Source of the DNA: Rhabdophis nuchalis
Taxonomy: Eukaryota > Chordata > Lepidosauria > Squamata > Natricidae
Direction: 5' to 3'
Assembly: GCA_039707465.1 (NCBI GenBank)
Contig: CM077652.1
Span: 38,329,118-38,393,117 of the forward strand
Length of the DNA: 64,000 bases
Both the position numbers and the translations under genes were made by a program. Position 1 is the first letter of the stretch. Every line of letters starts with the position of its first letter. Shown one piece after another: positions 54,501-64,000 of the stretch. The notes beneath the pieces are model-generated. The model saw only the letters and a list, made by a program, of their open reading frames with translations, did not search any database and was not told the origin of the DNA.

Positions 54501-57500
54501 TGGGAACAACGTGTTGGGTTTATTCCTGCTTGACTTTGTGCCTTGGAGACTGAACTTCTCTTGCCAACTGAGCTCTCGTGATGCACTTTTGGTTTTGCCT
54601 GGTGGATTTAAATTTGTTTGATGGACTTGTTGGAGCAACTGTATTGTTTTATGGGCTATTTATTTATTTATCTATTGTTTGGATTTATATAACTGCACCC
54701 TCTCCCCAAAGGGACCCGGGGTGGTGCACAGGAAATTAAAAACCACATAGTATCACAAATATAAATAATTAAAACCGAATTAAATAAATTATCCCTGTGC
54801 TAAAAATTTAAAAGTATTAAAACATTAACCCCATCTAAAACCCACTTAAAACAATTTAAGGTACAGACTGTAGGCTAGGTAAATGGCTTAGGCCAAACTG
54901 GCCTGATGAAACAAGAGAGTCTTTAATTTCTGGCGGAAGGCGCGGAGGTCCGTAGTTGTTCTAAGGTCAGGGGGTAGGTCGTTCCAGAGGGTTGGGCCCA
55001 CCACAGAGAAGGCCCTTCCCCTGGGCGTCGCCCGCTGGCATTGCCTGGTGGACGGCACCCGGAGAAGTCCCTCTCTGTGGGAGCGGATCGGCCGAAGGGA
55101 TGTATGGGGTAGGATGCAGTCTCGCAGGTAACTAGGTCCCGTGCCATGGAGCGCTTTAAAGATGGTAATCAACACCTTGAAGCGCACCCGAAAGACCACA
55201 GGCAGCCAGTGCAGCTCGCGCAGGAGCGGTGTTACATGGGAATACCTGGACGTTCCCAAGATCGCCCGCGCGGCCGCATTCTGGACTAGCTGTAGTCTTC
55301 GGGTGCACCCCAAGGGGAGCCCCATGTAGAGAGCATTACAGTAGTCTAGCCGGGATGTCACAAGCGCATGAGTGACTGTGCGAAGGGTGTCCCGGTCCAA
55401 TAGGGGACGCAACTGCCGCCCCAGGCGTACCTGGTGGAACGCCCCCCGGCCACAGCCGTCACATGGTCTTGCATAGACAGCCGGGTATCCAGGAGGACGC
55501 CTAAGTTGCGTGCCCGATCCACGGGGGCCAGATGTTCGCCCCCTATGGCCAGTGATGGAATCAACTGGTTGTACCGGGATGCCGGAAACCACAGCCACTC
55601 AGTCTTGGACGGGTTGAGTTTGAGTCTGTTACTTCCCATCCAGATCCGTACGGCTTCCAGACATCGGGACATCACTTCAACGGCATCGTTGGGGTGGTTT
55701 GGGGTAGAAAAGTACAGCTGCGTATCGTCAGCGTAGATATGATACTCTACCCCAAAACCACGGATGATCTCACCCAGCGGCTTCATATATGTGTTGAACA
55801 GGAGAGGCGAGAGGACCAACCCCTGAGGCACCCCACAAGTGAGAGGTCTCGAGGTCGACCTCTGCCCTCCTGCCAACACAAATTGCGATCGGCCGGAGAG
55901 GTAGGAGGAGAACCACCGTAAGACGGTGGCCTTCACCCCCAACCCCTCCAGCCAATGCAATAGGATACCATGGTCGATGGTATCAAAAGCCGCCGAGAGA
56001 TCTAACAGGACCAGGATGGAGGAACAACCCCCATCTCTGGCCCTCCAGAGATCATCCACCAACGCGACCAATGCCGTCTCAGTGCTGTGCCCGGGTCGGA
56101 AGCCGGACTGGCGCGGGTCCAGATAATCTGTTGTGCCACCACAGACTATCTGCCATTGCCTTGTGGACTAATCTTGGCCTGCTTGTGGCTGGATTCATTC
56201 AGGACAGTTCTGAGGGAGGGGTGAAGGGAACTGCTGAGGAACATTAATGAGCTCTTTAAACCATAATTAAATGTGGGGGAGGGGTAGCACAGTTTTGGGA
56301 GGATGAGATTGTAAGGGCTGGCTACAATCCACACAACCTCTCATCTGGCAGGACATCCATTCCTTCCACAAAATCTGTTGCACAGGAGGCAGGTGGAAAA
56401 GTTGCTTGCAGGGTAGCCTGTCTCCAAGAAGTAGAATTGTCCTCTGCTTTTCCACGTGATGGAAACATGGGCTGTTCCTTTGCACAAAAGGCAGGGATGA
56501 GTCACTCTCCAGGCCTTCATCAAGAAAAGCACTGATGGAGGGAGGGAAATAGAAAGTGATCACGCCTTTTCTATTTCCAGTAGAGAAGAGCTCAAAAAGA
56601 GCAGGAACTTCCATTTTCTCACTCCCAGCCTTGGAGACAGAGGGATAGCATCAAGAACACAAGAAACAGTAGTACCGCTTTATAAGGTCTTGGTGAGACA
56701 GCACTTGGAATACTGTGTCCAGTTTTGGTCACTGCAGTATAAAAAAGATGTTGCGATTCCAGAAAGAGTGCAGAGAAGAGCAACAAGGACGATTGAGGGG
56801 ATGGAGGCTAAAACATAGGAAGAGCAGTTTCAGGAATTGGGTATGTCTAGTCTAGTGAAAAGAAGGACAAGGCGTGACATGATAGCAGTCTTCCAGTAAT
56901 TGAGGGGCTGCCACAAAGAAGAGGCAGCCCCTTATTCTCCAAAACACCTGAAAGCAAGACAAGAATCAATGGACGGAAACAAAGGAGAAATTTCCTAACA
57001 ATCAATTGTGAGATTAATTAATTAATTGTGAGAATTAATCACTGGAAGGGATCGCCTTCAGAAGAACTGGAGGTTTTTAAGAAGAGACTGGACAGCCGTT
57101 TCTCTGAAATACTGCAGGGTCTCCTACTTAAGCAAGGGACTGGACTAGAAAGACCTCCAAGGTCCCTTCCAACTATGTTCTTCTATGTTGTTAGGGGCGG
57201 TTTTCCCACACATTGCTGGAAAGTGTGAGAACTTATTTGCTCTGTGCTTTTTCTACGACGGCTGCCCAAGTTTAATCTCATTGCAGCCATGAGACAAACC
57301 TCTAATTCACTGAAAGCAGAAGTGGAACTTTCCAAAGTGCCTGTGCGTTAAACAGCTGAGCCCGGTGAGCCCACCACTTCTATTCCTCTGGGCCTCTTGA
57401 GAGGAATGTGCGCTGTAGGCTGTTCAGTTTTGTTTCTCCTCCTGCAACTGTGCAGGATAGATTAGGATGGCATTTATTAGGGATTTGAGTTCCCTATATT

Positions 57501-60500
57501 CTTCCTTCGGATGATGATCTCTCTTGGGAATATTAATTCTGCTGTCAGAGGTGCCCCATGGAGCTTCCTTGGGCCGCAAGCTCTTTGGGGCCTGGACATC
57601 CTGTCTTCCTTACCGCTTCCCACTTCTCTCTCCCCACAGGTGGTTTTTGGGAAGAAACTGCCAGCCTTTTCAACAATCATACTCAGCCAGTTACAACATG
57701 AGAAGAAATATGACATCTATTTTACTGATGGAAAGATTTATGCTCTCTATAGGTAAATGTTCTGTAGCTTATTTTCTTAGGGTAATACAGGCACACTGGC
57801 CGGTCAGCAAGGGACCGATGATGATTTTTATACCAGCTACGTTTGAAAATTGCCTGGAGACTGGATGGAATGAATGAATTTTCCAGGAGATGCTCTGGGC
57901 AGCACTTGCCAGAACCTGTAGCAACTCTTGACTGGAAATGATCAAGAAATACGTCTCTCCAATTGGTATGATTAAGAAAAAGTACTTAACGTACTTATAC
58001 AAGAATTCCAACAAATACTTTTGCTTTCAAATGTGAAATATTCCATGTGTACATTGAGACTTCCACCTCTCCCTTTGGCTACTAGCCTTTTTGACACTGT
58101 GTTTGGCAGTCAGAGAGGCAGCCAAGCAAACTGAGCGGAAGCTGCTCTTGCATTGTGCAGAAATGCAAAATAAACTTACTTTTTTTTTTAATTCAAATTT
58201 ATACCCCGCACCTTCTCCTAAAAAAGGACCCGGGGTCCTTTTGTATGCAAAAGCTTTCATTTATGTATTTATTTAATAAACCTCCACAGACCTCCATAGG
58301 GAAGGAGGGAAGGAAGGAGAAGCGCAAGTGTGCTTGCAGAGGGAAAGAGGTCCCTTGTTCCTCATGTAGGTCTTTTCCCCTCCCAGGAAACTCCTGCAAC
58401 ACGAATGTCCTCTCTGCACGGACTCCCGGGCCTTTCCTGCCATTGTGGAGCTGGAGCAGCACATGAGGAAGCAGCACGAGCTCTTTTGCTGCAAGCTCTG
58501 CGTGAAGCACCTGAAGGCAAGCGGGAGGGGGGGGAGTGAGGCGGAGGGGGATCTGTTTCTACTGAAAACGTGACGGCCGTTCCCTCTTCCCTTCCAGATC
58601 TTTACATATGAGCGCAAGTGGTATTCCCGCAAAGATCTTGCTCGGCACAGAATCCACGGTGATCCCGATGACACATCTCACCGGGGGCACCCCTTGTGTA
58701 AATTTTGTGACGAGCGATACTTGGATAATGATGAGTTACTAAAGCACCTGAGGAGAGACCACTATTTCTGCCACTTCTGTGATTCCGATGGCGCTCAAGA
58801 ATATTACAGGTCTGTGACTCCAGCTGACCCCCCAAGATTGACGCTAGAGAGTAAGAAAGAAAAATGCCCTGAACTCTGGAAGGGAGAAGGGACAGCATAA
58901 TCAGCCTTGTAATAGTTGCCATATTTATTGAGCCAGTCTCAATAAACCAGAGATTTAGCCTTCTGGTGGAGTTGCTTTCCTGGGGTGGTCTACCCTAAGT
59001 GGGGCTGACGGCAATCTTGGTGCTGTAGTTCCTCCTCCCCCAATTTAGAGAGGTGCCTGCCCGAGTCCCTTCCTCGCCCTGGACTTTGAAAATATTTCAG
59101 TAATTTCTGCCTAAGTATTGGGTCCTGTATATTTCCATCAAGACCATCTTCACGGCTTACAGTCACAGCCCTCTACCTGTAGGGCCTTGATACAAGTGGC
59201 TGGTTCCTTTGACAGATGGGGTATGGTTGGTCTAGGATGCTACTTTTAAATGTGTCTGCCGTCTGTTGAGAGCAACTCTGGGCAGGTTACAATGCAGTAG
59301 AATAAGATCATAACATTCAGTTGGAGGTACGGGAACAGCTAAAATCACAAGAATTAAATAGAGAAAAAGAGTAAAAACAACCCCAGGGGCTCATATGGAA
59401 CAGGAGTGGTACTTCCTGTCCCCGAACCAACCGCTTCCAGCCTGATGTGTTTCCATTGGCGCCCCAGGCGAGCCGGCAGAGCCAGGTCTTCAGGGCGGTG
59501 GGTCGACTTCACTCCCATCAGCAGAACGTTCCCATGTTGGGAAAGAGTCCTCTCCTAGACCTTCCAGCGAAAATTCCTGGGCTGAGAGGAGCCGCAGCAG
59601 ACCTCTTCCGCTGGAAGGCATGGGATGGGCCAGAGCTATTCCACCACCAGTATGGCCTCCACCAGCCTGGGAAGACTTCAGCTGTGTGAACTCGCTATTA
59701 TTCTTGCCTACAATGCTGGTTGGAGCCAGGTTATCATAGTCGTTGCTCTCATGACATCTTTGACTCCGGAACAGTTTGCAGGATCCCTCTGAGCTGCTGC
59801 TGGGTGAGAGAGAGACAAGAGCAGCTCACGAGGGTAAGTCCTGGCCCTCCCTTGACGTGGTCTTCGTGCTGATAGTCAAGCTAGGCTCATTATTCCCCTT
59901 CTTTTATTTGCTTACTCATTGTGGTCTTAATCTGACTAATTTTCAATATTTTCTGGAGAGATTGCAGTTCAGTGTTTCTTTTGGAACCCCCTCCCCCCAA
60001 ATGGCTAAGCCTTCCTTTTGGAGGGTTATAATTATTGACTCGCCTTGCGGCGGTTGCCCTCACAGCCCCACCCAACAGGAGCCTCTGCTGGCCTCCTTCC
60101 TCTGCTGCCGCTTGCACGCCTTGCCCCGGCCTTTGATAACGGAGCTCTACTATTGGCTGCTTCTTGCCTTCTGACAGGCATCTGAAGCTGAAACAGACTG
60201 GGGCATGTATGCAAGTGGCGGCAAGTGGCCGCAGAAGAAGGTGAGGCAGGTGTCAGTGTGTGAGGCCTGGTAAGGAGGGCAGCTCCACCCCCCCATCCCC
60301 ACCCTAGCTTATTGTGTCTGCCCCCCCCTGCACCCTGTGGTGGGTGGGGTCTTAATTAGGGCTAATTTTATGAGTGGGACTTAGTTTGATCGCATGTGCT
60401 CAAAAACATGATAGGGCTTCTTTTCAAGGTGGGTTGTCTTTGGAGAAACATGGTATTAAGCAGAGATTTACAGGAAACAGAATGTCTAAAGTGCCATTAT

Positions 60501-62417
60501 AGTGCTATTTTATTGTAGTGGAAATAATTAATTCAAGACTATAGATTCACAGGAAAAGGATTTGGATGTTCTACTAGATCACAGGTTGAAGGAGAGACAG
60601 TGGTGCCATGTAGCTGCCTTGAGATTCTCTATTAACCGAAACTTAGAATCTCGACTCAGTAGAACCTCCAGTCACAAACGCTTCTGACCACGACCTAATC
60701 AGGTGCCAACCAAAAAATCCACTAAATGTTTCACTCTGGTCGCAAACACACCCTCAGGTGGCCACCAAACACCACTGGGCACTTTCCCTGCTGCGCTTCC
60801 GATCACAACCAAATCGGGTTGCGACAGAAGTCCTGAAACAGATTACAGTTGTAACCGGAGGTTCCACTGTAATGGGAAGCAGTTCCCTGCTGCTGTCCCT
60901 CGGTTCCCCCGTGGAATTCTGTGCCTGGCCTGACTCTCGGAGGTGACAAAGGAGCAAGTTCAGAGAAGAGCTTCTCAGAAGGTGCCTGGAAAACTGGACC
61001 TAGGAGGAGCACTTGAGGAAGCTTTATGTACAATAGGTGTAGTCTCTGGGTTTAGCAGGTCCTGCATAGGAGGGAGGGTGGGATTGGACTACCTGTCTTC
61101 TGTCCCTTCTAACTTTCTGGTTAAAAAATACCTGTGAAAAGGTGAGCATTTTAAGATTTGCACTGAAAAGACATTCCTGAGGTTGCAGGATGGTTCCAGA
61201 AACTGGCACAGGGGAATAACTTCAGGATGATCTCCCTTTCTGTCACTGCCTCCACCTGAGAGCAGCGTGGAGGAGCCCACAAGCACCCCATGGGCCGTAT
61301 CTCTCTCTTGCAGTGATTATGAGTATCTCCGTGAACACTTCCGGGAGAAGCACTTCCTCTGCGAAGAAGGTCGGTGCAGCACTGAGCAGTTCACCCATGC
61401 CTTTCGGACTGAAATCGACTACAAAGCCCACAAGACAGCTTGCCACAGCAAAAACCGGGCTGAAGCCAGGCAGAATCGGCAGATTGATCTGCAGTTCAAC
61501 TATGCCCCGAGACACCAGCGGAGAAACGAGGGTAGGCCAGGATGGAGGGAGGGCAGGGAGTCTCTGGCGGAAGGATCCCTTTGGGCACGGCTGGGCATCA
61601 TGGTTTTTTCTGGTGGGCTCTTTACTGTCTCACCATTCCCTTGGGATCTCTACTTTCTCATAGAATAGAGAAGGTAGAGAATGCCTGCTCAGGTGTGTAG
61701 TGAAAAAGGCCCATTTCCCCCCAAAAATCTTACCTTTGCTGGTAGTCCTCCACTTATGACCACAGTTGGGACCAGTATTCCCATCATAAGTAGTTGTGGT
61801 CATTAATGGAACCAATTTTATGCCAATTTTTATTGCAATTAGTAAGTGAATCTTGTCATTGTTAAGCAAATCCAGCTTCCCCAATGAGTTTTATGCGAGA
61901 GATCAGCAAAAAAAGCTTGCAAGTTGCAATCATGCTGCAACTGGATGTAAATGTGAGCCGTTGCCAAGTGTCCAAACTGCGATCCTGGCCCTCCGGAGGT
62001 GTCCTGTGTGCGAGTTCAGATGGAAAGGTGTTTTTTTCCAAGGCCATCGTAACTTTGAACCATCGCTAAACAAATGGTCATAAGTGGAATACAGTCTGTG
62101 GTGTTTCAAAAGTTCATGTTTCCATCCTGATGGGGTGAAGGCTTTGCCTGGCGATATTGGGAGTGCCAGGATGCCAACATCTCCTGCGCTCACCCTCTGA
62201 CTAGAATAAATATGCGAACTAATTTGACTTGCATATAGGGCAAGCCTAGGATTCCGCTTTCTTTTTTGAGACGGCTTTAGTCTTGTGTTTGTCTTCCAGG
62301 GGTTGTGAGTGGTGAGGACTACGACGAAGTTGATCGGTATAACAGGCAAATGAGAGGAAGCAGGTCAGGACCACGAGGTGGGCAGCAGAACAGGCGAGGC
62401 AGCTGGCGATACAAGAG
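50846..62417 (+). CDS. ZNF598: ZNF598 E3 ubiquitin ligase, coding exons 1-6 (gene continues beyond window)
   Basis: ZNF598 detects collided ribosomes and ubiquitinates 40S proteins to trigger ribosome-associated quality control in the cytosol. Join: 50846-51034, 57640-57752, 58387-58516, 58598-58809, 61314-61531, 62300-62417, which gives 326 codons plus two bases in one continuous frame. The N-terminal RING (Cys18, Cys21, Cys33, His35, Cys38, Cys41, Cys54, Cys57) and the following C2H2-type fingers are fully conserved. The expected 3' half (roughly 570 residues, with Pro-rich regions) is not in the window; no plausible exon 7 was found before 64000. Splice phases agree at every junction. Intron 3 is GC-AG. 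The start is the first ATG in frame before the RING. NPW lies divergently upstream, as in mammals. Confidence 0.95.
53160..53398 (-). mobile_element. tRNA-derived SINE, second family
   Basis: Antisense copy of the family at 20685. The plus strand reads 'AGCAATAGCAGTAGCACATA', 'GGTCCTCATTTTACGCACCT', 'GGAAGGATGGAAAGATGACT', and the tRNA-like head inverse 'CTCTAGCCACTGCGCCACC'. Confidence 0.75.
54076..54621 (+). other. Unexplained 181-codon ORF in ZNF598 intron 1
   Basis: The frame contains an acidic Ser-rich segment ('DNSSDSSSEPGWREDEF'), a central 'FLGHFTGGFGWGQLQVSEEE' and a hydrophobic 'NVLGLFLLDFVPWRLNF'. I do not recognise it. It ends next to the 3' tail of an L2/CR1 LINE on the opposite strand. 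It may be part of an unclassified repeat; an unspliced gene is less likely. Multi-copy status cannot be tested here. Confidence 0.3.
54655..56135 (-). mobile_element. L2/CR1-type LINE, 5'-truncated, frameshifted
   Basis: Third copy of the family at 2405 and 44280. The minus strand has '[20 protein letters not shown]' (about 56020), 'VLSPLLFNTYMKPLGE' (about 55800), catalytic 'YADDTQLY' (about 55735), and the C-terminal region to about 54888. The two main frames overlap around 55440 because of a frameshift. The 3' tail is near 54655-54730. It sits antisense in ZNF598 intron 1. Confidence 0.88.
56136..56619. other. Unassigned intronic stretch
   Basis: No gene or repeat is recognised; overlapping antisense frames are unsupported. 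Confidence 0.35.
56620..57190 (+). mobile_element. CR1 LINE 3' fragment
   Basis: Sense CR1: 'CTTGGAATACTGTGTCCAGT', 'AGAGTGCAGAGAAGAGCAAC', 'TTTTTAAGAAGAGACTGGAC', and the 3' end 'CCTCCAAGGTCCCTTCCAAC' followed by TTCTATG. About 570 bp, no intact frame. Confidence 0.85.
57640..57752 (+). CDS. ZNF598: ZNF598 coding exon 2
   Basis: Acceptor TCCCCACAG, donor AG/GTAAAT, ends in phase 2. Encodes 'VVFGKKLPAFSTI' and 'LQHEKKYDIYFTDGKIYALY', strongly conserved in vertebrate ZNF598. Confidence 0.95.
57753..58386 (+). other. ZNF598 intron 2 with LINE tail fragment
   Basis: Contains a T run and 'AAATTTATACCCCGCACC' at about 58183-58240, a short antisense L2/CR1 LINE 3' end. No other feature. Confidence 0.75.
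58387..58516 (+). CDS. ZNF598: ZNF598 coding exon 3 (zinc finger)
   Basis: Acceptor CTCCCAG. Encodes 'LLQHECPLCTDSRAFPAIVE' and 'HMRKQHELFCCKLCVKHLK', a C2H2-type finger plus the start of the next Cys pair. The 3' junction is AAG/GCAAGC, a non-canonical GC donor; ending there keeps the frame and gives the expected residues before exon 4. Confidence 0.93.
58517..58597 (+). other. ZNF598 intron 3, GC-AG type (81 bp)
   Basis: Starts GCAAGC after AAG and ends CTTCCAG. The context AAG/GCAAG is the strong consensus typical of functional GC-AG introns. The nearest GT donor downstream (about 58537) would add residues absent from the family. Confidence 0.88.
58598..58809 (+). CDS. ZNF598: ZNF598 coding exon 4 (zinc fingers)
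   Basis: Encodes 'IFTYERKWYSRKDLARHRIH' through 'HPLCKFCDERYLDNDELLKH' to 'YFCHFCDSDGAQEYY', two further zinc-finger-like units. Donor AG/GTCTGT, phase 2. This is the most conserved block of the protein. Confidence 0.95.
58810..61313 (+). other. ZNF598 intron 4
   Basis: 2.5 kb. Apart from the mariner-type element at 60657 no repeat is confidently assigned. An AATAAA at about 58941 follows the exon closely and could in principle allow a short transcript using the retained intron, but nothing shows that it is used. Confidence 0.7.
60657..60869. mobile_element. Tc1/mariner (Tigger-like) miniature element
   Basis: Termini 'CAGTAGAACCTCCAGTCACA' and the inverse end 'GTAACCGGAGGTTCCACTG', with TA on the right side only (left worn). 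About 213 bp, non-coding, in ZNF598 intron 4. Confidence 0.65.
61314..61531 (+). CDS. ZNF598: ZNF598 coding exon 5
   Basis: Acceptor TCTCTTGCAG. The first base completes a Ser codon. Encodes 'DYEYLREHFREKHFLCEEGR' and 'TEQFTHAFRTEIDYKAHKTA', the last finger, then 'QIDLQFNYAPRHQRRNE'. Donor G/GTAGGC. Confidence 0.95.
61532..62299 (+). other. ZNF598 intron 5
   Basis: Holds an inverted copy of the mariner-type miniature family (next entry). Ends GTCTTCCAG. Confidence 0.8.
61738..62092 (-). mobile_element. Tc1/mariner-type miniature element, inverted copy
   Basis: Starts 'GGTAGTCCTCCACTTATGAC' and ends near 'AAATGGTCATAAGTGGAATA', with 'CATTGTTAAGCAAATCCAGC' inside. Same family as 1-249 and 13530-15418, opposite orientation. 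Confidence 0.6.
62300..62417 (+). CDS. ZNF598: ZNF598 coding exon 6
   Basis: Completes a Gly codon, then 'VVSGEDYDEVDRYNRQMRGS' and 'GGQQNRRGSWRYK', the conserved basic region after the fingers. Donor AG/GTGAGA leaves a split Arg codon. Last ZNF598 exon found in the window. Confidence 0.93.
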
Positions 62418-64000
62418 GTGAGAGCAGCGGGGGTTGTCCGGGGTTTTCCTTCAGGTGGGCAGGAACTGGGGAAGGAGCCAGGCCAGGAGCTGCGCAGAGA
62501 GACCAGCATAGAGGACGCTTGCAGTAAACCCTCCTCACGTCTCCTGGCATCGTCCATTTTCTCCTTTGGGGTTTTTTGCTTTTGCCTTGTGCTCTACGTT
62601 ACCCCACAGCAGTGCTTGCTTTACTGGAAAACCTGCTTTAAATGATAGTTTCCCCTCCCAGTCTCTGGCTGGGAGCCCAGTGTCCTGCCTGCCGCTTCTG
62701 GGCTCTGCCGCCTTTGCCCAGGAAAAGCCACCCGTGGCTTCTGCCTGCACAGTTGCCCATATTTTGGCCAGCTCTTCTTGTTCGCCTTCCTGGATAGTTT
62801 ACAACTGCAGGCCCAACACAAGAATGGAGTCTGGAGACATTGTGGCTCAGGGAGGAAGGGCCAGTTTCTACTGACACACTTGGACGAATTCTTGAAAAGT
62901 ATGAAGTGTGGCGTAACCTTTCTGGTAATCTTTGGAGCCTCTTTATCAGGGTGATGCACAGCATAGAGATTTAATTAATACATTCATTAATGGTGAAATA
63001 CTTTGTGTTTGTTGGACTCAAATGTTCCGAAGTGACTAGGCAGATGCTGCCTGATTCACTGTCATTCAAGAGAGGGGGGGGGGGGCTCAGCGCAATCGGG
63101 TGTCTGCTCTTTATAGCAATTTCAGCCGCCCTGTGGAGTTATTTCCAAATCTAAAGCAGGTCTGACAACAGAGGACATTGGTTGTGGCTGCACAGATACA
63201 GACTTAAGACTTGGAAGGGACCTTGAAGGTCTTCTAGTCCAACCCCTGCTCAAGCAGGCGCCAGGCTCCAGGGAGACTCCCAATCCGGTGCTTCTGCTTT
63301 CGGGACTTTCCTTTAAATCCAGCGCTTCTCCCACTTGCCAAAATCCCGACGATGCCAATAGCTTTTTCCAGAGAGAAAGTGGAGATCTAGCGTCCTGAGA
63401 AAAGCCTTCGTGCAGAGGAGATTAGTTCTCTTCCCTTGCCCCCCCCCCCCCAATCACTCCGGATCTGTCATGCAGTGCTTATTGCTACTGCTGCTATTGA
63501 GCCCAGCTACCATATCTCTCTGCTGCATGGCAGATCCAGGCGGATTTGAGGTATGTGTGCGTGTTTGTGACGAGACAGCCTCATTTCCTTTTTGCTGCTC
63601 AGGCGCCTCCGCGAGGAACCATTAATCCAAATGGAAGGGATCCCCACCCCTCCTCATCCAATGGGCTGTTCCCAGTCAAGCACAGCAGCAGCCATTCAGG
63701 AGCCCCCCGCATGTCTTTCCCTCTTCGCTCAAGAGAGGAAGCGAGCCGACTGCCGCCCTTTGGACCAAGCGCCTCACCGTCACCGCCAGTCCGAGGGAAG
63801 GGGGGGGGGGGAGATGCTTAGTCCTGCCCTGCCAAGGGAGGGGTAGAGAAAAGTGGATTTGAGATCAATAAAAGCCTTACTCTTTAAGAAGATCAAGCCC
63901 TCATGTGTCTCATTTTTGCCTTCCCCAGGCCTAGAAGCGCTTTGGATGCCTCCCTAACACTCTACATGCCACATTTTTCACAAAAAATAGGGCTTGCAGA
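62418..64000 (+). other. ZNF598 intron 6 (to window end)
   Basis: No exon encoding the expected Glu-rich continuation was found. Contains a short antisense CR1 end at about 63215-63275 ('GGAAGGGACCTTGAAGGTCT'), a G run (about 63074-63087) and a C run. At 63870-63945 'CAATAAAAGCCTTACTCTTT' and following bases resemble the polyadenylation region of an LTR. Confidence 0.6.

Larger units (their letters stand above)
51035..57639 (+). other. ZNF598 intron 1, mostly repeats
   Basis: 6.6 kb between exons 1 and 2 (GTGAGC to CCACAG). The first 0.5 kb belongs to the CpG island. 51560-53160 has no recognised repeat or gene. The rest holds a SINE, an unexplained ORF, an L2/CR1 LINE and a CR1 fragment, listed separately. 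Confidence 0.85.

Noticed and set aside
54923..55147. Additional frames across the L2/CR1 copies
   Set aside because: Shadow frames of the reverse-transcriptase coding strand.
63470..63550. Signal-peptide-like Leu run followed by a GTATGT donor
   Set aside because: No mature peptide, downstream exon or homology; lies in sense within a ZNF598 intron next to low-complexity sequence.
63592..63846. Possible ZNF598 exon 7 starting after CTGCTCAG at about 63602
   Set aside because: The acceptor looks good and the phase fits, but the encoded residues do not resemble the conserved Glu-rich continuation of ZNF598.
1..64000. CRISPR arrays, operons, prokaryotic promoters or phage modules
   Set aside because: The window is vertebrate nuclear DNA with introns, SINEs and LINEs; no regularly spaced repeats were seen.

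Overview
The window is vertebrate nuclear DNA, almost certainly from a squamate reptile and most likely a snake. Two single-copy genes are recognisable. They are embedded in dense repeats of a squamate character: a Bov-B (RTE) LINE, L2/CR1-type and CR1 LINEs, L1 with long target-site duplications, a Penelope-like element, an endogenous retrovirus, a Gypsy element, two tRNA-derived SINE families and many hAT and Tc1/mariner-type miniature elements. No prokaryotic features are present.

Genes. NPW (neuropeptide W precursor) is on the minus strand with its first coding exon at 31114-30684 inside a large CpG island. ZNF598 (RING-type E3 ubiquitin ligase that senses collided ribosomes) is on the plus strand. 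Its first six coding exons lie between 50846 and 62417 and the rest of the gene runs off the right edge. The two genes are divergent and about 20 kb apart, the same head-to-head arrangement as on human 16p13.3. This synteny supports both identifications.

Layout. 1-9 kb: miniature DNA transposons, CR1 fragments, and a nearly full-length Bov-B split by an L2/CR1 insertion. 9-13 kb: mostly unassigned, with a hAT insertion inside a SINE and a solo-LTR-like unit. 13.5-15.4 kb: an ORF1-only L1 element inserted in a mariner-type element. 16-20 kb: a DNA-transposon relic, a Gypsy fragment with an L1 insertion in its protease region, and a second short L1 insertion. 22.4-27 kb: an antisense endogenous retrovirus whose two 518-bp LTRs differ at one base although its interior is broken and shortened. 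30-31.8 kb: NPW and its CpG island. 33-34 kb: an isolated secreted-peptide-like ORF. 35.7-36.5 kb: Penelope-like fragments in inverted orientation. 38.9-40.1 kb: the 5' part of a CR1-like LINE with a PHD-like finger. 44-46 kb: an L2/CR1 copy. 47.7-49.9 kb: a second ORF1-only L1 element, with an intact 283-codon ORF1 and a mariner-type element in its tail. 50.5-64 kb: ZNF598, with repeats filling its introns.

The main candidate for something undescribed is the pair of ORF1-only L1 elements. They share the same ORF1-to-3'-tail architecture and each is bounded by its own target-site duplication, which implies a mobile non-autonomous lineage analogous to mammalian HAL1. Other points of note are a GC-AG intron in ZNF598, the near-identical LTRs around a defective provirus, several nested insertions whose duplications give a clear relative order, and the unexplained peptide-like ORF beside NPW.
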